From Prado023 sp963798745 (lineage in GTDB: Bacteria; Actinomycetota; Actinomycetes; S36-B12; CAIYMF01): a stretch of 64,000 nucleotides of DNA. The DNA is taken from contig CAWCUF010000001.1 of assembly GCA_963798745.1 (NCBI GenBank), positions 496,001 through 560,000 on the forward strand, read 5' to 3'. Positions 24,367-33,336 of the stretch are shown here, piece after piece. The notes under the pieces were generated by a model. That model did not search any database. It worked only from the letters and a program-made list of their open reading frames with translations, and was not told the DNA's origin. Within the stretch, counting starts at the first letter, position 1; the number at the start of each line of letters is the position of its first letter. Both the position numbers and the translations under genes were made by a program.

Positions 24367-26214
24367 ATGTCCACGCAGCACGACGAGCCGCAGGCGGGGC
24401 AGTCCCCGCCCGCTGGCTCGGCCCTGCCCGTCGCGCCCCAGGAGGCACCGCCGCGCAGGCGCACCGCGCGCAGCCGCGAGACCATCTCGATCTACTGGGG
24501 CGCCGCAGCGCAGTTCCCGGTACGGCTGGGGTTCGCGCTGATCACCCCGATCTTCACGGTGCTGCTGGCCCGGTTCGTCGGGCCGTATGTCATCTCCCTG
24601 CTGCTCACCCAGGTCCAGAACGGCACGGTCACCTGGGAGTCGGGCTGGCCGCTTGTCGCCTGGTACGCGGCCTCGCAGGTGCTCGGCCAGGTGGTCGGCT
24701 GGCGGATCGCGCTCTACGCGGCCTGGTCGTTCGAGGTCAGGGCCCAGAAGCGGCTGTACCAGCGCGTCTTCGATCACCTGACCCGCCAGAGCCTGGGCTT
24801 CCACTCCGACCGGTTCTCCGGCTCGCTGGTCTCCCAGACCAACAAGTTCACCGGCGCGTTCGAGGACTTCTGGGACACCGTCGTATGGCAGGTGATCCCG
24901 GTGCTCACCACCGTGGTCGCGGCCGTCACGATCACCGCGTTCATCCTCCCCTGGTACTCGGTGTTCCTGTTCTTCATGACCCTGCTGTTCGGCGGCTTCG
25001 TCGTGCTCTCCGCGCGGACCATGGAGAAGCTCAACGTCGCCGAGGCGCAGTCCTCGACCCGGATGACCGGGTTCCTCGCCGACGTCATGACCAACATCTC
25101 GGCCGTGAAGTCCGCTGGGGCCGAGGCCACCGAGAACGCCAGCGCCCGCAGGGTCGCCGGTGAGTGGCGCACCAACTCACTGGGCGTGATGCGCGCGTTC
25201 CTGGGCTACTCGTCGGGGTTCTCCGGGGTCGTGGCGGTCATGAACACCGGAGCCGTGCTGGCCGCGGTCGTCGCCTCCGAGGCGCAGTACCTGTCGGTGG
25301 CTGCGGTCTACCTGGCCACCACCTACACGCTGACCGTCACCGACCAGCTCTGGGAGATCACCCAGGTGATGCGCAACTACAACCGGGTGATGGGCGACGC
25401 GTTCGACATGGTCGAGATCCTGGCCATCGAGCCGACGGTCACCGACGGCGACGCGCAGTTCGAACGAGGTCCCGGAGCGGTGGCCTTCGAGGAGGTCACC
25501 TTCACCCACGAGGGTGAGGGGGAGCAGGCCCTCTTCGACGGCTTCACCCTGGACATCGCTCCCGGCGAGAAGATCGGCCTGGTCGGGCACTCGGGCAGCG
25601 GCAAGTCCACGCTGACCCGGCTGCTGCTCCGGTTCTCCGACGTGGACTCCGGTGCCGTGCGCGTCGACGGCCAGGACATCCGGGCGGTCACCCAGCCCTC
25701 GCTGCGCAGCGCGATCGCCTACGTCGCCCAGGAGCCGCTGCTCTTCCACCGCTCCATCGCGGACAACATCGCCTACGGCCGGCCCGATGCCACCGACGAG
25801 CAGATCCGGGAGGCCGCCCGCAAGGCCAGTGCCGACGAGTTCATCACCAAGCTCCCCTCCGGGTACCAGACCATGGTCGGCGAGCGCGGCGTGAAGCTCT
25901 CCGGTGGCCAGCGCCAGCGGGTCGCGATCGCCCGCGCCGTGCTCAAGGACGCCAGCATCCTGGTCCTGGACGAAGCGACCTCGGCGCTGGACAGCGAGAG
26001 CGAGGTGCACATCCAGGCTGCGCTCGCCGAGGCCATGCGCGGGCGCACGACGATCGTGATCGCGCACCGACTGAGCACGGTGCAGGCGATGGACCGGATC
26101 GTGGTCCTGGCGAACGGTCGGATCGTCGAGCAGGGCTCGCACGCCGAACTGCTGGCAGCGGGCGGGGTGTACGCCGGCCTCTGGACCCACCAGTCCGGCG
26201 GCTTCCTCGAGTAG
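24367..26214 (+). CDS. ABC exporter, fused membrane and ATPase domains (half-transporter)
   Basis: This 615-residue half-transporter has a six-helix ABC_membrane domain (about residues 45-340) and a nucleotide-binding domain with Walker A GHSGSGKST, signature LSGGQRQRVAIARA, Walker B ILVLDEATSALD and the H-loop IAHRLST. All catalytic residues are present. It should form a homodimer that exports lipids, peptides or drugs. The ATG at 24367 is preferred because upstream codons are low in conservation and the promoter region must lie there. No partner ABC gene is adjacent, and the substrate is unknown. Confidence 0.92.
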   Translation: MSTQHDEPQAGQSPPAGSALPVAPQEAPPRRRTARSRETISIYWGAAAQFPVRLGFALITPIFTVLLARFVGPYVISLLLTQVQNGTVTWESGWPLVAWYAASQVLGQVVGWRIALYAAWSFEVRAQKRLYQRVFDHLTRQSLGFHSDRFSGSLVSQTNKFTGAFEDFWDTVVWQVIPVLTTVVAAVTITAFILPWYSVFLFFMTLLFGGFVVLSARTMEKLNVAEAQSSTRMTGFLADVMTNISAVKSAGAEATENASARRVAGEWRTNSLGVMRAFLGYSSGFSGVVAVMNTGAVLAAVVASEAQYLSVAAVYLATTYTLTVTDQLWEITQVMRNYNRVMGDAFDMVEILAIEPTVTDGDAQFERGPGAVAFEEVTFTHEGEGEQALFDGFTLDIAPGEKIGLVGHSGSGKSTLTRLLLRFSDVDSGAVRVDGQDIRAVTQPSLRSAIAYVAQEPLLFHRSIADNIAYGRPDATDEQIREAARKASADEFITKLPSGYQTMVGERGVKLSGGQRQRVAIARAVLKDASILVLDEATSALDSESEVHIQAALAEAMRGRTTIVIAHRLSTVQAMDRIVVLANGRIVEQGSHAELLAAGGVYAGLWTHQSGGFLE

Positions 26215-26263
26215 CGGGCTGACCCCGGGCGTCCACGACGAGGACTCGCCGGATGCGCGGGCC

Positions 26264-27829
26264 CTACCGGGCCTGTCGACGGGGGGCCGGGATTGGGGGG
26301 GTGGCTACCGGGTCCAGGCGCAGCGCCACCAGGGTGACGTCGTCGCGGCTGAGGTCCGCGGCCCGACCACGGACCGTGGCCAGGACCTGAGCGATGACCT
26401 CCGAGGGCTCCCCAGCATGCCCGGCGGCAGTGCGCAGGTGCGTGTCCAACGCGTCGTCACCGAGTTCCTCGCCGGCCAGGTCCCGGCTCTCCAGGATGCC
26501 GTCGGTGAAGGCCAGGACGCAGTCCTCGGGACGCAGGAAGGTGCTGGGCATCGTCCACACCCCGCCCAACCAGCTGACCATCGGCCCGGTCGGCCCGAGC
26601 CGCTCGATCGAGCCGTCCGTGCGCACCAGCCGGGGTGCGGGATGCCCGGCATTGACCCAGTGCACGGTGCCCTCCGCGGGGTCGGCGACGAGCAGCACCA
26701 CGGTGGCGAAACGGCCCGGCTCGTCGGCGAACGCATCGCAGGCGCGATGCAGGATCTGCGGCGGATCCTGGCCGGCCAGCAGGCCGAGGGTGATCGAGTT
26801 CTTCAGTCGCATCGCCACGATACCGGCGCGGGGCCCGTGGCCCGACACATCGCAGATGACCGCGGCGGCCCGTCCGTCGCCCAACGCGATCCGGTCCCAG
26901 AAGTCCCCGGCGAGCACCCCCTCCGCGGGACGCAGCACGCCCTCGATGCGCACGCCCAGCGGCGGGCTGTCGGTCCGTGCGCTCAGCTCACGGCGGATCG
27001 CGTCCACCACCGGCCCCTCCTGCTCGAGGGCACTGCGCGCCGCATGGGCCTCGTCGATCTCGTGCACGAGGGCGCGGCGCAGGGCTTCGGCGTCGACGCC
27101 CAGGTCACGCAGCTCCGGCGGGCCACTGGGCAGGATCACCGCGTCCTGACCGCCCGGGGTCGCCGCCGCGCGCAGCTGGGAGCGCAGCTCGCTGACCGGA
27201 CTCAGGACGTGCCGGCCGATGGCCACCACACTGGCCAGGGGGAGCAGGAACAGAACGATCAGGGCGATCCCCAGCGACCAGGCCAGCCGGCGAGCCGCCG
27301 ACTCGGTGGCCCTCAGAGCTGTGCTGCGCTCGCCGGCCAGCACCGCCGAGAGCCGGTAGGTCTCCCCGGCCAGCTCCACGTAGGCCGACTGGGACTCCGC
27401 GGAGTCCAGCAGCTCCTGGGCCGCCTCGGGGTCGTCCTCAGCCATCAGCGCGCTGACCGGCTCGCCCACCGCAGCCAGCCAGGCCGCCAGCGCACTGTCG
27501 ACATCCTGGAGCAGGCCACGGCCGGGATCGCGGTCGGCCAACAGCGTGTCGAGCTCGGCCACGTTGGCCTGCGCGGACTGCACGGCCGCGTCGTAGAGCA
27601 GGCGCATCCCACGCGCGTCCGAGGACACGTAGATCCGCAGTCGGCGCTCCATGTTGTTGATGTCCTCGTTGAGGTCGGCCACCGCGGTCCCGGCCGGCGC
27701 GAGGACGTCGACCACCTCGGAGAGGCTGCGCTGGGTGTCGGCGTAGCGCAGGACCAGCTGCGCGCCGAGCACCCCGATGATGGCCAGCGCCGCGAGGGCG
27801 ACCGCGATCACCCGCTGGCGCAGCGTCAT
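26264..27829 (-). CDS. Membrane sensor with SpoIIE-type PP2C phosphatase domain
   Basis: The 521-residue protein has helix 1 (about residues 8-28), an extracellular all-helical sensor (30-185), helix 2 (about 190-212) leading into a HAMP-like linker, and a C-terminal SpoIIE phosphatase (about 285-505) with AGDFWDRIALGDGRAAAVICDVSGHG, HWVNAGHPAP and the late SRDDVTLVAL, which hold the metal-binding aspartates. RsbU-type enzymes of this class dephosphorylate anti-anti-sigma factors in partner-switching pathways. No STAS or RsbW-like gene lies next to it. It starts at ATG 27829, 51 bp from a divergent aldo/keto reductase gene. Confidence 0.9.
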   Translation of the reverse strand: MTLRQRVIAVALAALAIIGVLGAQLVLRYADTQRSLSEVVDVLAPAGTAVADLNEDINNMERRLRIYVSSDARGMRLLYDAAVQSAQANVAELDTLLADRDPGRGLLQDVDSALAAWLAAVGEPVSALMAEDDPEAAQELLDSAESQSAYVELAGETYRLSAVLAGERSTALRATESAARRLAWSLGIALIVLFLLPLASVVAIGRHVLSPVSELRSQLRAAATPGGQDAVILPSGPPELRDLGVDAEALRRALVHEIDEAHAARSALEQEGPVVDAIRRELSARTDSPPLGVRIEGVLRPAEGVLAGDFWDRIALGDGRAAAVICDVSGHGPRAGIVAMRLKNSITLGLLAGQDPPQILHRACDAFADEPGRFATVVLLVADPAEGTVHWVNAGHPAPRLVRTDGSIERLGPTGPMVSWLGGVWTMPSTFLRPEDCVLAFTDGILESRDLAGEELGDDALDTHLRTAAGHAGEPSEVIAQVLATVRGRAADLSRDDVTLVALRLDPVATPPIPAPRRQAR

Positions 27830-27880
27830 GGTCCTCAAGGCTAGTGGGAAAGTGCCGCAGTCCCGTGGCAGGCTGCACAC

Positions 27881-28828
27881 ATGAGCACCCGAACGATCGC
27901 TGACCTGTCCGTGCACCCGATCGGACTGGGCGGCATGCCGCTGTCCAGCCGGCACATGCTCGCCGAGCGGCCTCGCGCGCTGGCCACCGTGCATGCCGCC
28001 CTGGACAGCGGGATGACGCTGGTCGACACCGCCAACATCTACGCACCCGACGGGGCGCACTTCGGCCACAACGAGGTGCTCGTCGGCGAGGCGGTCCGCT
28101 CCTGGGCTGGATCGGCGGCCGACCGGGCTCGCATCGTCCTGGCGACCAAGGGCGGGATCACCCGCGCACCGGGACTCGACTCCGACGTGTGGGGGCGGGC
28201 GGGCAGGCCGGACGAGCTCGCCGACGCAGCGCGCGCCTCGGCCCAGCGCCTGGGCGTCGAGGTGATCGACCTGTACTACCTGCACCGGCTGGACCCGGAC
28301 GTGCCCTTCGACGACCAGGTCGGTGGACTGGCCGGCGTACAGGCGCAGGGGATCGCCGCGCGGATCGGGCTGTCCAATGTGACCCTGGCCCAGCTCGACC
28401 GGGCCCTCGAGCTGGTCGGCGGCCCGGAGCGCAGCGGGATCGTCGCGGTGCAGAACGAGTTCTCCGCCCGCTACCGGGCTGATGCCGACGTGCTGGCCCG
28501 GTGCGCCGAGCGGGGTATCGCGTTCCTGCCCTGGTCGCCCCTGGGCGGGTCTGCGCAGGCTGGTGAGCTCGGCTCCCGCTACGCGGCCTTCGCCGAGGTG
28601 GCCGCCGCGCACGACGCGAGTGCCCAACAGGTCGCCCTGGCCTGGCTGCTGGCCCTGGCCCCGGTGGTCATCCCCATCCCGGGGAGCACCCGGCCAGGCA
28701 CCGCACGCGCCTCAGCAGCGGCCGCCGACCTCGAACTGACCGCCGACGAGGTGGCCCTTCTCAGTGCCACGGAGCCGGAGAACGCCTCGGTCTTCCCCGA
28801 CGACACCCCAGCGCCCCCGATGCAGTAG
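27881..28828 (+). CDS. Aldo/keto reductase
   Basis: The 315-residue TIM-barrel oxidoreductase has the catalytic tetrad in order: Asp and Tyr in TLVDTANIYAP, Lys in IVLATKGG and His in YYLHRLDP. The NADPH-binding end is IPIPGSTRPG. Substrates are carbonyl compounds and cannot be predicted more closely. It is divergent from the SpoIIE phosphatase. The cydA regulatory region begins soon after its stop, so it ends independently of that operon. Confidence 0.9.
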   Translation: MSTRTIADLSVHPIGLGGMPLSSRHMLAERPRALATVHAALDSGMTLVDTANIYAPDGAHFGHNEVLVGEAVRSWAGSAADRARIVLATKGGITRAPGLDSDVWGRAGRPDELADAARASAQRLGVEVIDLYYLHRLDPDVPFDDQVGGLAGVQAQGIAARIGLSNVTLAQLDRALELVGGPERSGIVAVQNEFSARYRADADVLARCAERGIAFLPWSPLGGSAQAGELGSRYAAFAEVAAAHDASAQQVALAWLLALAPVVIPIPGSTRPGTARASAAAADLELTADEVALLSATEPENASVFPDDTPAPPMQ

Positions 28829-28883
28829 GCGCCGTTGCCGAACGCCGGAACTGGCCGGCTGGTGGGCAGTTGCGCCGCCGCGG

Positions 28884-28899
28884 TGTGACCTGCTTCACA
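28884..28899. promoter_or_regulatory. Perfect CRP/GlxR-type site upstream of cydA
   Basis: TGTGA-CCTGCT-TCACA matches the CRP-family consensus TGTGA-N6-TCACA in all ten defined bases. It lies 149 bp before the cydA ATG. In actinobacteria cAMP-responsive regulators (GlxR, Crp) are known to control cydAB. Confidence 0.8.
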
Positions 28900-28913
28900 T
28901 ACCCCCGGGGGTA
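28900..28913. promoter_or_regulatory. CsoR/CstR-like palindrome upstream of cydA
   Basis: TACCCCCGGGGGTA is a perfect 14-bp palindrome that directly abuts the CRP-like site. TACCC...GGGTA dyads are typical operators of CsoR-family repressors, which sense copper or persulfide. No csoR gene is seen in this window, so the assignment rests on sequence pattern alone. Confidence 0.5.
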
Positions 28914-28935
28914 CGGACCTTCGCACCGAACCACC

Positions 28936-28949
28936 GGGACCTTCGTCCT
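28936..28949. promoter_or_regulatory. DosR/DevR-box-like dyad upstream of cydA
   Basis: GGGACCTTCGTCCT keeps the GGAC...GTCC dyad of the DosR box and matches 11 of 14 bases of the core GGGACTWWAGTCCC. It ends just before a possible -35 position, with CATATCT (28973-28979) as a candidate -10, a normal place for an activator. The DevR and DevS genes are both in this window. Confidence 0.5.
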
Positions 28950-29047
28950 GGAACCTATGGGCGATGGTCAGGCATATCTGGTCGCAGGGCGATGGGAGGC
29001 TGACCTCGACTGGGCCACCCGGCCGGTCAGTGCAGACAGGGACGCCC

Positions 29048-30454
29048 ATGGAAGCCTTGGATCTTGCTCGATGGCAGTTCGCCATCACCACCGTGTACCA
29101 CTTCCTATTCGTGCCGATCACCCTCGGGCTGGGCTGGCTGGTGGCTGGCATGCAGACCGCCTGGGTGCGCACCGGCAACGAGAAGTGGCTGCGCGCCACG
29201 AAGTTCTGGGGCAAGATCTTCCTGATCAACTTCGCGATGGGCGTGGTCACCGGCATCGTGCAGGAGTTCCAGTTCGGGATGAACTGGAGCGACTACTCGC
29301 GCTTCGTCGGCGACATCTTCGGCGCCCCACTGGCCATCGAGGGCCTGCTCGCGTTCTTCCTCGAGTCCACCTTCTTGGGCCTGTGGATCTTCGGCTGGGA
29401 CCGACTGCCCAAGAAGCTGCACCTGGCCACCATCTGGATGGCCTCGTTGGGCACCATGCTCTCGGCCTACTTCATCCTCGCGGCCAACTCGTGGATGCAG
29501 CACCCGGTGGGCTACGAGATCAACGAGGTGACCGGCCGCGCCGAGCTCAACGACTTCGCCACGGTGCTCACCCAGAACACCGCCGTCGTGGCGTTCGTGC
29601 ACACCCTGTCGGCCTCCTTCATGGTGGCCGGCGCCCTGGTGGCCGGCATCTCGATCTGGCTGATGGTCAAGGACCGTGGCGCCGACGTCGGCAAGGCCAC
29701 CCTGCGCCTGGGCCTGATCACCACGCTGGTGGCCTCGGTGTTCGTGGTCATCTCCGGCGACGCGGACGGCAAGATCATGACCGAGCAGCAGCCCATGAAG
29801 ATGGCCGCCGCGGAAGCGCTCTGGGACACCCAGCAGCCCGCCGACTTCTCGCTGTTCACGGTCGGAACCCTCGATGGCTCGCAGGAGGTCTTCTCCATCA
29901 CGGTCCCGAACCTGCTGTCCTTCCTGGCCACCGGCACCTGGGACGGCGAGGTGGAGGGCATCAACCAGCTCAACGAGCAGTATGCGCAGACCTACGCGTG
30001 GACGGGGTTGGACAGCTTCGCCCCGAACATCCCGATCACCTACTGGACGTTCCGGCTGATGATGGGGGTGGGCATGCTCGCCGCGGCCTACGCGCTGTGG
30101 GCGCTGTGGGCCTATCGAGGTGATCGTCGCCCGACCAGCAGGTGGGCGGCACGGATCGGGATCGCCCTACCGCTGCTGCCACTGTTCGCGATCAGCTTCG
30201 GCTGGATCTTCACCGAGATGGGCCGCCAGCCCTGGATCGTGTTCGGCCTGATGACCACCGAGAGCGGGGTCTCGCCCATCGTGAGCTCGTGGACCGTGTG
30301 GACCTCGCTGATCGGCTTCACGCTGCTCTACGCGGTGCTCGCCATCGTCGAGGTCGGCCTGATCATGCGCGTCGTGAAGCAGGGACCGCCCGACTCGGTC
30401 GCTGACCCGTTCGTCGAGCGAGAGCTCGACGCCCCGTTGAGCATCTCGTACTGA
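29048..30454 (+). CDS. cydA: Cytochrome bd quinol oxidase subunit I
   Basis: The 468-residue membrane subunit begins MEALDLARWQFAITTVYHFLF, with the conserved haem-ligand His at 18. A second haem-ligand His is in AFVHTLSASFM and the axial Met lies in LMMGVGMLAAAY. GRQPWIVFGLMTTE is the family signature. It has the short Q-loop form common outside enterobacteria. With CydB it reduces oxygen to water using menaquinol, at high oxygen affinity and without proton pumping. The ATG at 29048 is chosen from the family N-terminus; 84 in-frame bases upstream are not conserved. Its 219-bp upstream region carries three candidate operators. Confidence 0.96.
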   Translation: MEALDLARWQFAITTVYHFLFVPITLGLGWLVAGMQTAWVRTGNEKWLRATKFWGKIFLINFAMGVVTGIVQEFQFGMNWSDYSRFVGDIFGAPLAIEGLLAFFLESTFLGLWIFGWDRLPKKLHLATIWMASLGTMLSAYFILAANSWMQHPVGYEINEVTGRAELNDFATVLTQNTAVVAFVHTLSASFMVAGALVAGISIWLMVKDRGADVGKATLRLGLITTLVASVFVVISGDADGKIMTEQQPMKMAAAEALWDTQQPADFSLFTVGTLDGSQEVFSITVPNLLSFLATGTWDGEVEGINQLNEQYAQTYAWTGLDSFAPNIPITYWTFRLMMGVGMLAAAYALWALWAYRGDRRPTSRWAARIGIALPLLPLFAISFGWIFTEMGRQPWIVFGLMTTESGVSPIVSSWTVWTSLIGFTLLYAVLAIVEVGLIMRVVKQGPPDSVADPFVERELDAPLSISY

Positions 30455-30473
30455 TCGATCGAGAGGAACTGAC

Positions 30474-31514
30474 ATGGAACTCACGACAGTCTGGTTCATC
30501 CTGATCGCGGTGCTGTGGATCGGCTACTTCGTCCTGGAGGGCTTCGACTTCGGCGTGGGCATGCTGCTGCCGGTGATCGGCAAGACCGAGGCCGAGCGGC
30601 GCGCGATGATCACCACGCTGGGCCCGGTCTGGGACGGCAACGAGGTGTGGGTGCTGGTGGCCGGAGGCGCGACCTTCGCCGCCTTCCCGGAGTGGTACGC
30701 CACGCTGTTCAGCGGGTTCTACCTGCCGCTGTTCCTGATCCTCGTCGCACTCATCCTGCGCGGGGTGGCCTTCGAGTACCGCAGCAAGCGCTCCGACGGC
30801 CAATGGCGCGCTCGCTGGGATGCGGCCATCGTGGTCGGCTCCTTCGTGCCGGCACTGCTCTGGGGGGTGGCCTTCGCCAACATCGTGCGCGGGGTGCCAC
30901 TGGAGGAGTCAGCCAGCACCGGCAACATCGAGTACGCCGGTGGCTTCTTCAACCTGCTCAACCCGTTCGGGTTGCTCGGCGGAGTGACGTTCGTGGCGAT
31001 CTTCCTGACCCACGGCGCGATCTTCCTGTCGCTGAAGACCCACGGCTCGATCCGCGACAGCGCGCACAGGATCGGCATGCGCACCGGGGCGGTGGCCACC
31101 GTGCTGGCTGTGGTGTTCCTGGTCTGGGCCGAGTTGGCGTTCACCGACAAGCTGTGGACCTGGATCCCGGTGCTGGCCGCTGCGGCGAGCTGGTTGGTCG
31201 CCATGTTCATGCACGCCAAGCGTTCCGAGGGCTGGGCGTTCGTGTTCAGCGCGTTGACGATTGCCCTGGCCGTGATCTCGCTGTTCGGGATGCTGTTCCC
31301 GAACGTGATGCCGGGCAACCCGGGGCCGAGCCTGACCACCGGGAACGCCTCGTCGACCGACTACACGCTGACGATCATGACCTGGGTGGCTGTGGTGTTC
31401 ACCCCGATCGTGCTGATGTACCAGGGCTGGACGTACTGGGTGTTCCGCAAGCGGATCAGCGCCGAGGACATCGTGGATCCGGAGTACGGGTCGCTGGACC
31501 ACGTGCCGAGCTAG
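30474..31514 (+). CDS. cydB: Cytochrome bd quinol oxidase subunit II
   Basis: This 346-residue protein begins MELTTVWFILIAVLWIGYFVLEGFDFGVGML, matching the conserved CydB start (typical FxxLxGFDFGVG), and has eight to nine hydrophobic helices. GPVWDGNEVWVL is another family hallmark. It partners CydA in the oxidase. It follows cydA by 19 bp with a GAGAGGA ribosome-binding site. The assembly transporter genes cydDC lie on the opposite strand, convergent with this gene, and a strong stem-loop separates the two. Confidence 0.96.
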   Translation: MELTTVWFILIAVLWIGYFVLEGFDFGVGMLLPVIGKTEAERRAMITTLGPVWDGNEVWVLVAGGATFAAFPEWYATLFSGFYLPLFLILVALILRGVAFEYRSKRSDGQWRARWDAAIVVGSFVPALLWGVAFANIVRGVPLEESASTGNIEYAGGFFNLLNPFGLLGGVTFVAIFLTHGAIFLSLKTHGSIRDSAHRIGMRTGAVATVLAVVFLVWAELAFTDKLWTWIPVLAAAASWLVAMFMHAKRSEGWAFVFSALTIALAVISLFGMLFPNVMPGNPGPSLTTGNASSTDYTLTIMTWVAVVFTPIVLMYQGWTYWVFRKRISAEDIVDPEYGSLDHVPS

Positions 31515-31572
31515 CCCGAGCCACCCAGGCCAGGCGAGCCCTGGCGTACGCGTTCTGGACCACCTCGACCAT

Positions 31573-31614
31573 ACCGAGGGCCCGCCCTCCCGAGCGGAGG
31601 GCCGGGCCCTCGGT
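31573..31614. terminator. Strong bidirectional terminator between cydB and devS
   Basis: ACCGAGGGCCCGCCCTCC and GGAGGGCCGGGCCCTCGGT pair over 18 bp with one bulged base and a five-base loop (CGAGC). The hairpin lies 58 bp after the cydB stop and 10 bp past the devS stop on the other strand, so it can end both convergent operons. Confidence 0.8.
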
Positions 31615-31623
31615 GCGTGGCCG

Positions 31624-33336
31624 TCACCTGGGCTGCGGGACCCGCCAGCTGAGCACTGATCCGCCACTGGGGCCGGGCGTGATGGTGCAGGTGCCGCCGT
31701 AGCGCTCCGCCCGCTCGGCGAGGTTGAGCAGACCTGAGCGCCGACCCAACTGCGCGGGCACACCGACCCCGTCGTCGGTCACCTGCAGCAGCACGGTGTC
31801 GTTCTCGGCGGCGACGAGGACCTCCACCCGGTCGGCCCGGGCGTGCTTGGCCACGTTGGCCAGGGCCTCGCGCAGCGCGCCGAGCAGGTCGCCGGCCAAC
31901 GCATCGTCGACGAGGGCATCGACCGTGCCGCTGAATCGGGTGGCCGGGGCATGGCCCAGCACGACCGTGGCGGCCGCGGCCTCCTCCAGGACGCGCCCGC
32001 GCAGCCCGCCCAGGGCGTGCCCGACGGGCTGGTGAAGCTCGAAGATGGTGGCCCGTATCTCGCGGACCGTGGTGTCCAGGGCGTCGACCGCGGACTCGAG
32101 CCGGTCAACGACCGGCTGCGGGGTGTCGCTGACCCGGGCCGCCCCGGACAGTGAGATCCCGGTGGCGAAGAGGCGCTGGATGACCAGGTCGTGCAGGTCG
32201 CGCGCGATCCGGTCGCGCTCCTCGAGCAGGACGTTGCGCTCCTTCTCGCGCCGCCCGCGCGCCAGCATCAGGGCCAGGGCCGCCTGGCCCGCGCAGTTCG
32301 AGGCCAGCTCGCGACGCTCGGGGGTCAGGGTGTCCCCGGGGCGCAGAACGAGCGCGAGCACGCCGAGAACGCCCTCGGGGGTCTGCAACGGCAGCGCCAG
32401 GACGGGCAGCTCGTCGCGCCCGGCGTGGGGTGCCGCGCTGGTGGGCGCGCTGGGCGCCGCGCCAGCCGGCACCGCCCCGTCAGTGGCCAACTGCTCCACT
32501 CCCTCGGCCGGCTCGCCCGTGGCGTAGCTCCGCGCGATCGGGCCGTCGGGATCCACGCCGGCGCCGCGCCAGCGGGCCAGCGCCGAGTCATCGAGCGGCT
32601 CGTCGCGGCCGCCCACGCGCCAGCGCGAGGCGCGTGCGCCCGAGCCCAGGTCGCTGACCACGATCTCTACCCGCAGCACCCCGGCAGGTGAGGGCAACGC
32701 CACGATCCCGGCGCGCGCGTTCACCAGCTCGGCGGCGCGCGTGGTGCCCAGGGTCAGGACCTCGCCGGCGTCCGCCCCGTCCAGGACGGCCTCGTGCATC
32801 TGGGCCACCGCGGCCTGCCAGCGCTCGCGCATGACCGAGCGCTCGTAGAGCCGGGCATTGTCGATGGCCACGCCGGCCGCTGCAGCCAGCGCGGTGACGG
32901 TCCGCTCGTCGGCGGTGCTGAATCCCTGCCCGCCTCGCTTGTCGGTCAGGTAGAGGTTGCCGAACACCTGCCCGCGCACCTTGACCGGCACGCCCAGGAA
33001 GGACTTCATCGGCGGGTGCCCGGCCGGGAAGCCCACCGCGGACGGGTGGCTGGTCATGTCGTCCAGGCGGATCGGCACCGGGTGCTTGACCAGCAGGCCG
33101 AGGATCCCGCGCCCCCGGGGCAGGTCGCCGATCTCGGCCTGGGTGGCCTGGTCGATGCCCACGTGGACGAACTCGGAGAGCTGCCCGTCCGGACCGAGCA
33201 CCCCCAGGGCGCCGTACGAGGCATCGACGAGGTCCACCGCGGACTGCACGATCCGGCGCAGCGTGGCCCCGAGCTCCAGCCCGGCGGCCACCGACACCAC
33301 CGCACTGAACAGTCCCCGCTCGTGCTGGTCAGCCAT
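31624..33336 (-). CDS. devS: DevS/DosT-like haem GAF sensor histidine kinase
   Basis: The 570-residue soluble kinase has two GAF domains (about residues 20-165 and 185-355), a HisKA_3 segment (LEERDRIARDLHD, His 382) and a HATPase domain ending in SGLLNLAERAERYGG. GAF-A contains GHPPMKSFLGVPV, matching the segment of mycobacterial DevS that holds its haem-ligand His 149 (here His 107), so oxygen/NO/CO or redox sensing through haem is likely. Mycobacterial DevS has about 40 more N-terminal residues. The gene overlaps the end of cydC by 8 bases, so it is made with the cytochrome bd assembly factor. Its likely partner is the DevR at 53127. Confidence 0.9.
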   Translation of the reverse strand: MADQHERGLFSAVVSVAAGLELGATLRRIVQSAVDLVDASYGALGVLGPDGQLSEFVHVGIDQATQAEIGDLPRGRGILGLLVKHPVPIRLDDMTSHPSAVGFPAGHPPMKSFLGVPVKVRGQVFGNLYLTDKRGGQGFSTADERTVTALAAAAGVAIDNARLYERSVMRERWQAAVAQMHEAVLDGADAGEVLTLGTTRAAELVNARAGIVALPSPAGVLRVEIVVSDLGSGARASRWRVGGRDEPLDDSALARWRGAGVDPDGPIARSYATGEPAEGVEQLATDGAVPAGAAPSAPTSAAPHAGRDELPVLALPLQTPEGVLGVLALVLRPGDTLTPERRELASNCAGQAALALMLARGRREKERNVLLEERDRIARDLHDLVIQRLFATGISLSGAARVSDTPQPVVDRLESAVDALDTTVREIRATIFELHQPVGHALGGLRGRVLEEAAAATVVLGHAPATRFSGTVDALVDDALAGDLLGALREALANVAKHARADRVEVLVAAENDTVLLQVTDDGVGVPAQLGRRSGLLNLAERAERYGGTCTITPGPSGGSVLSWRVPQPR

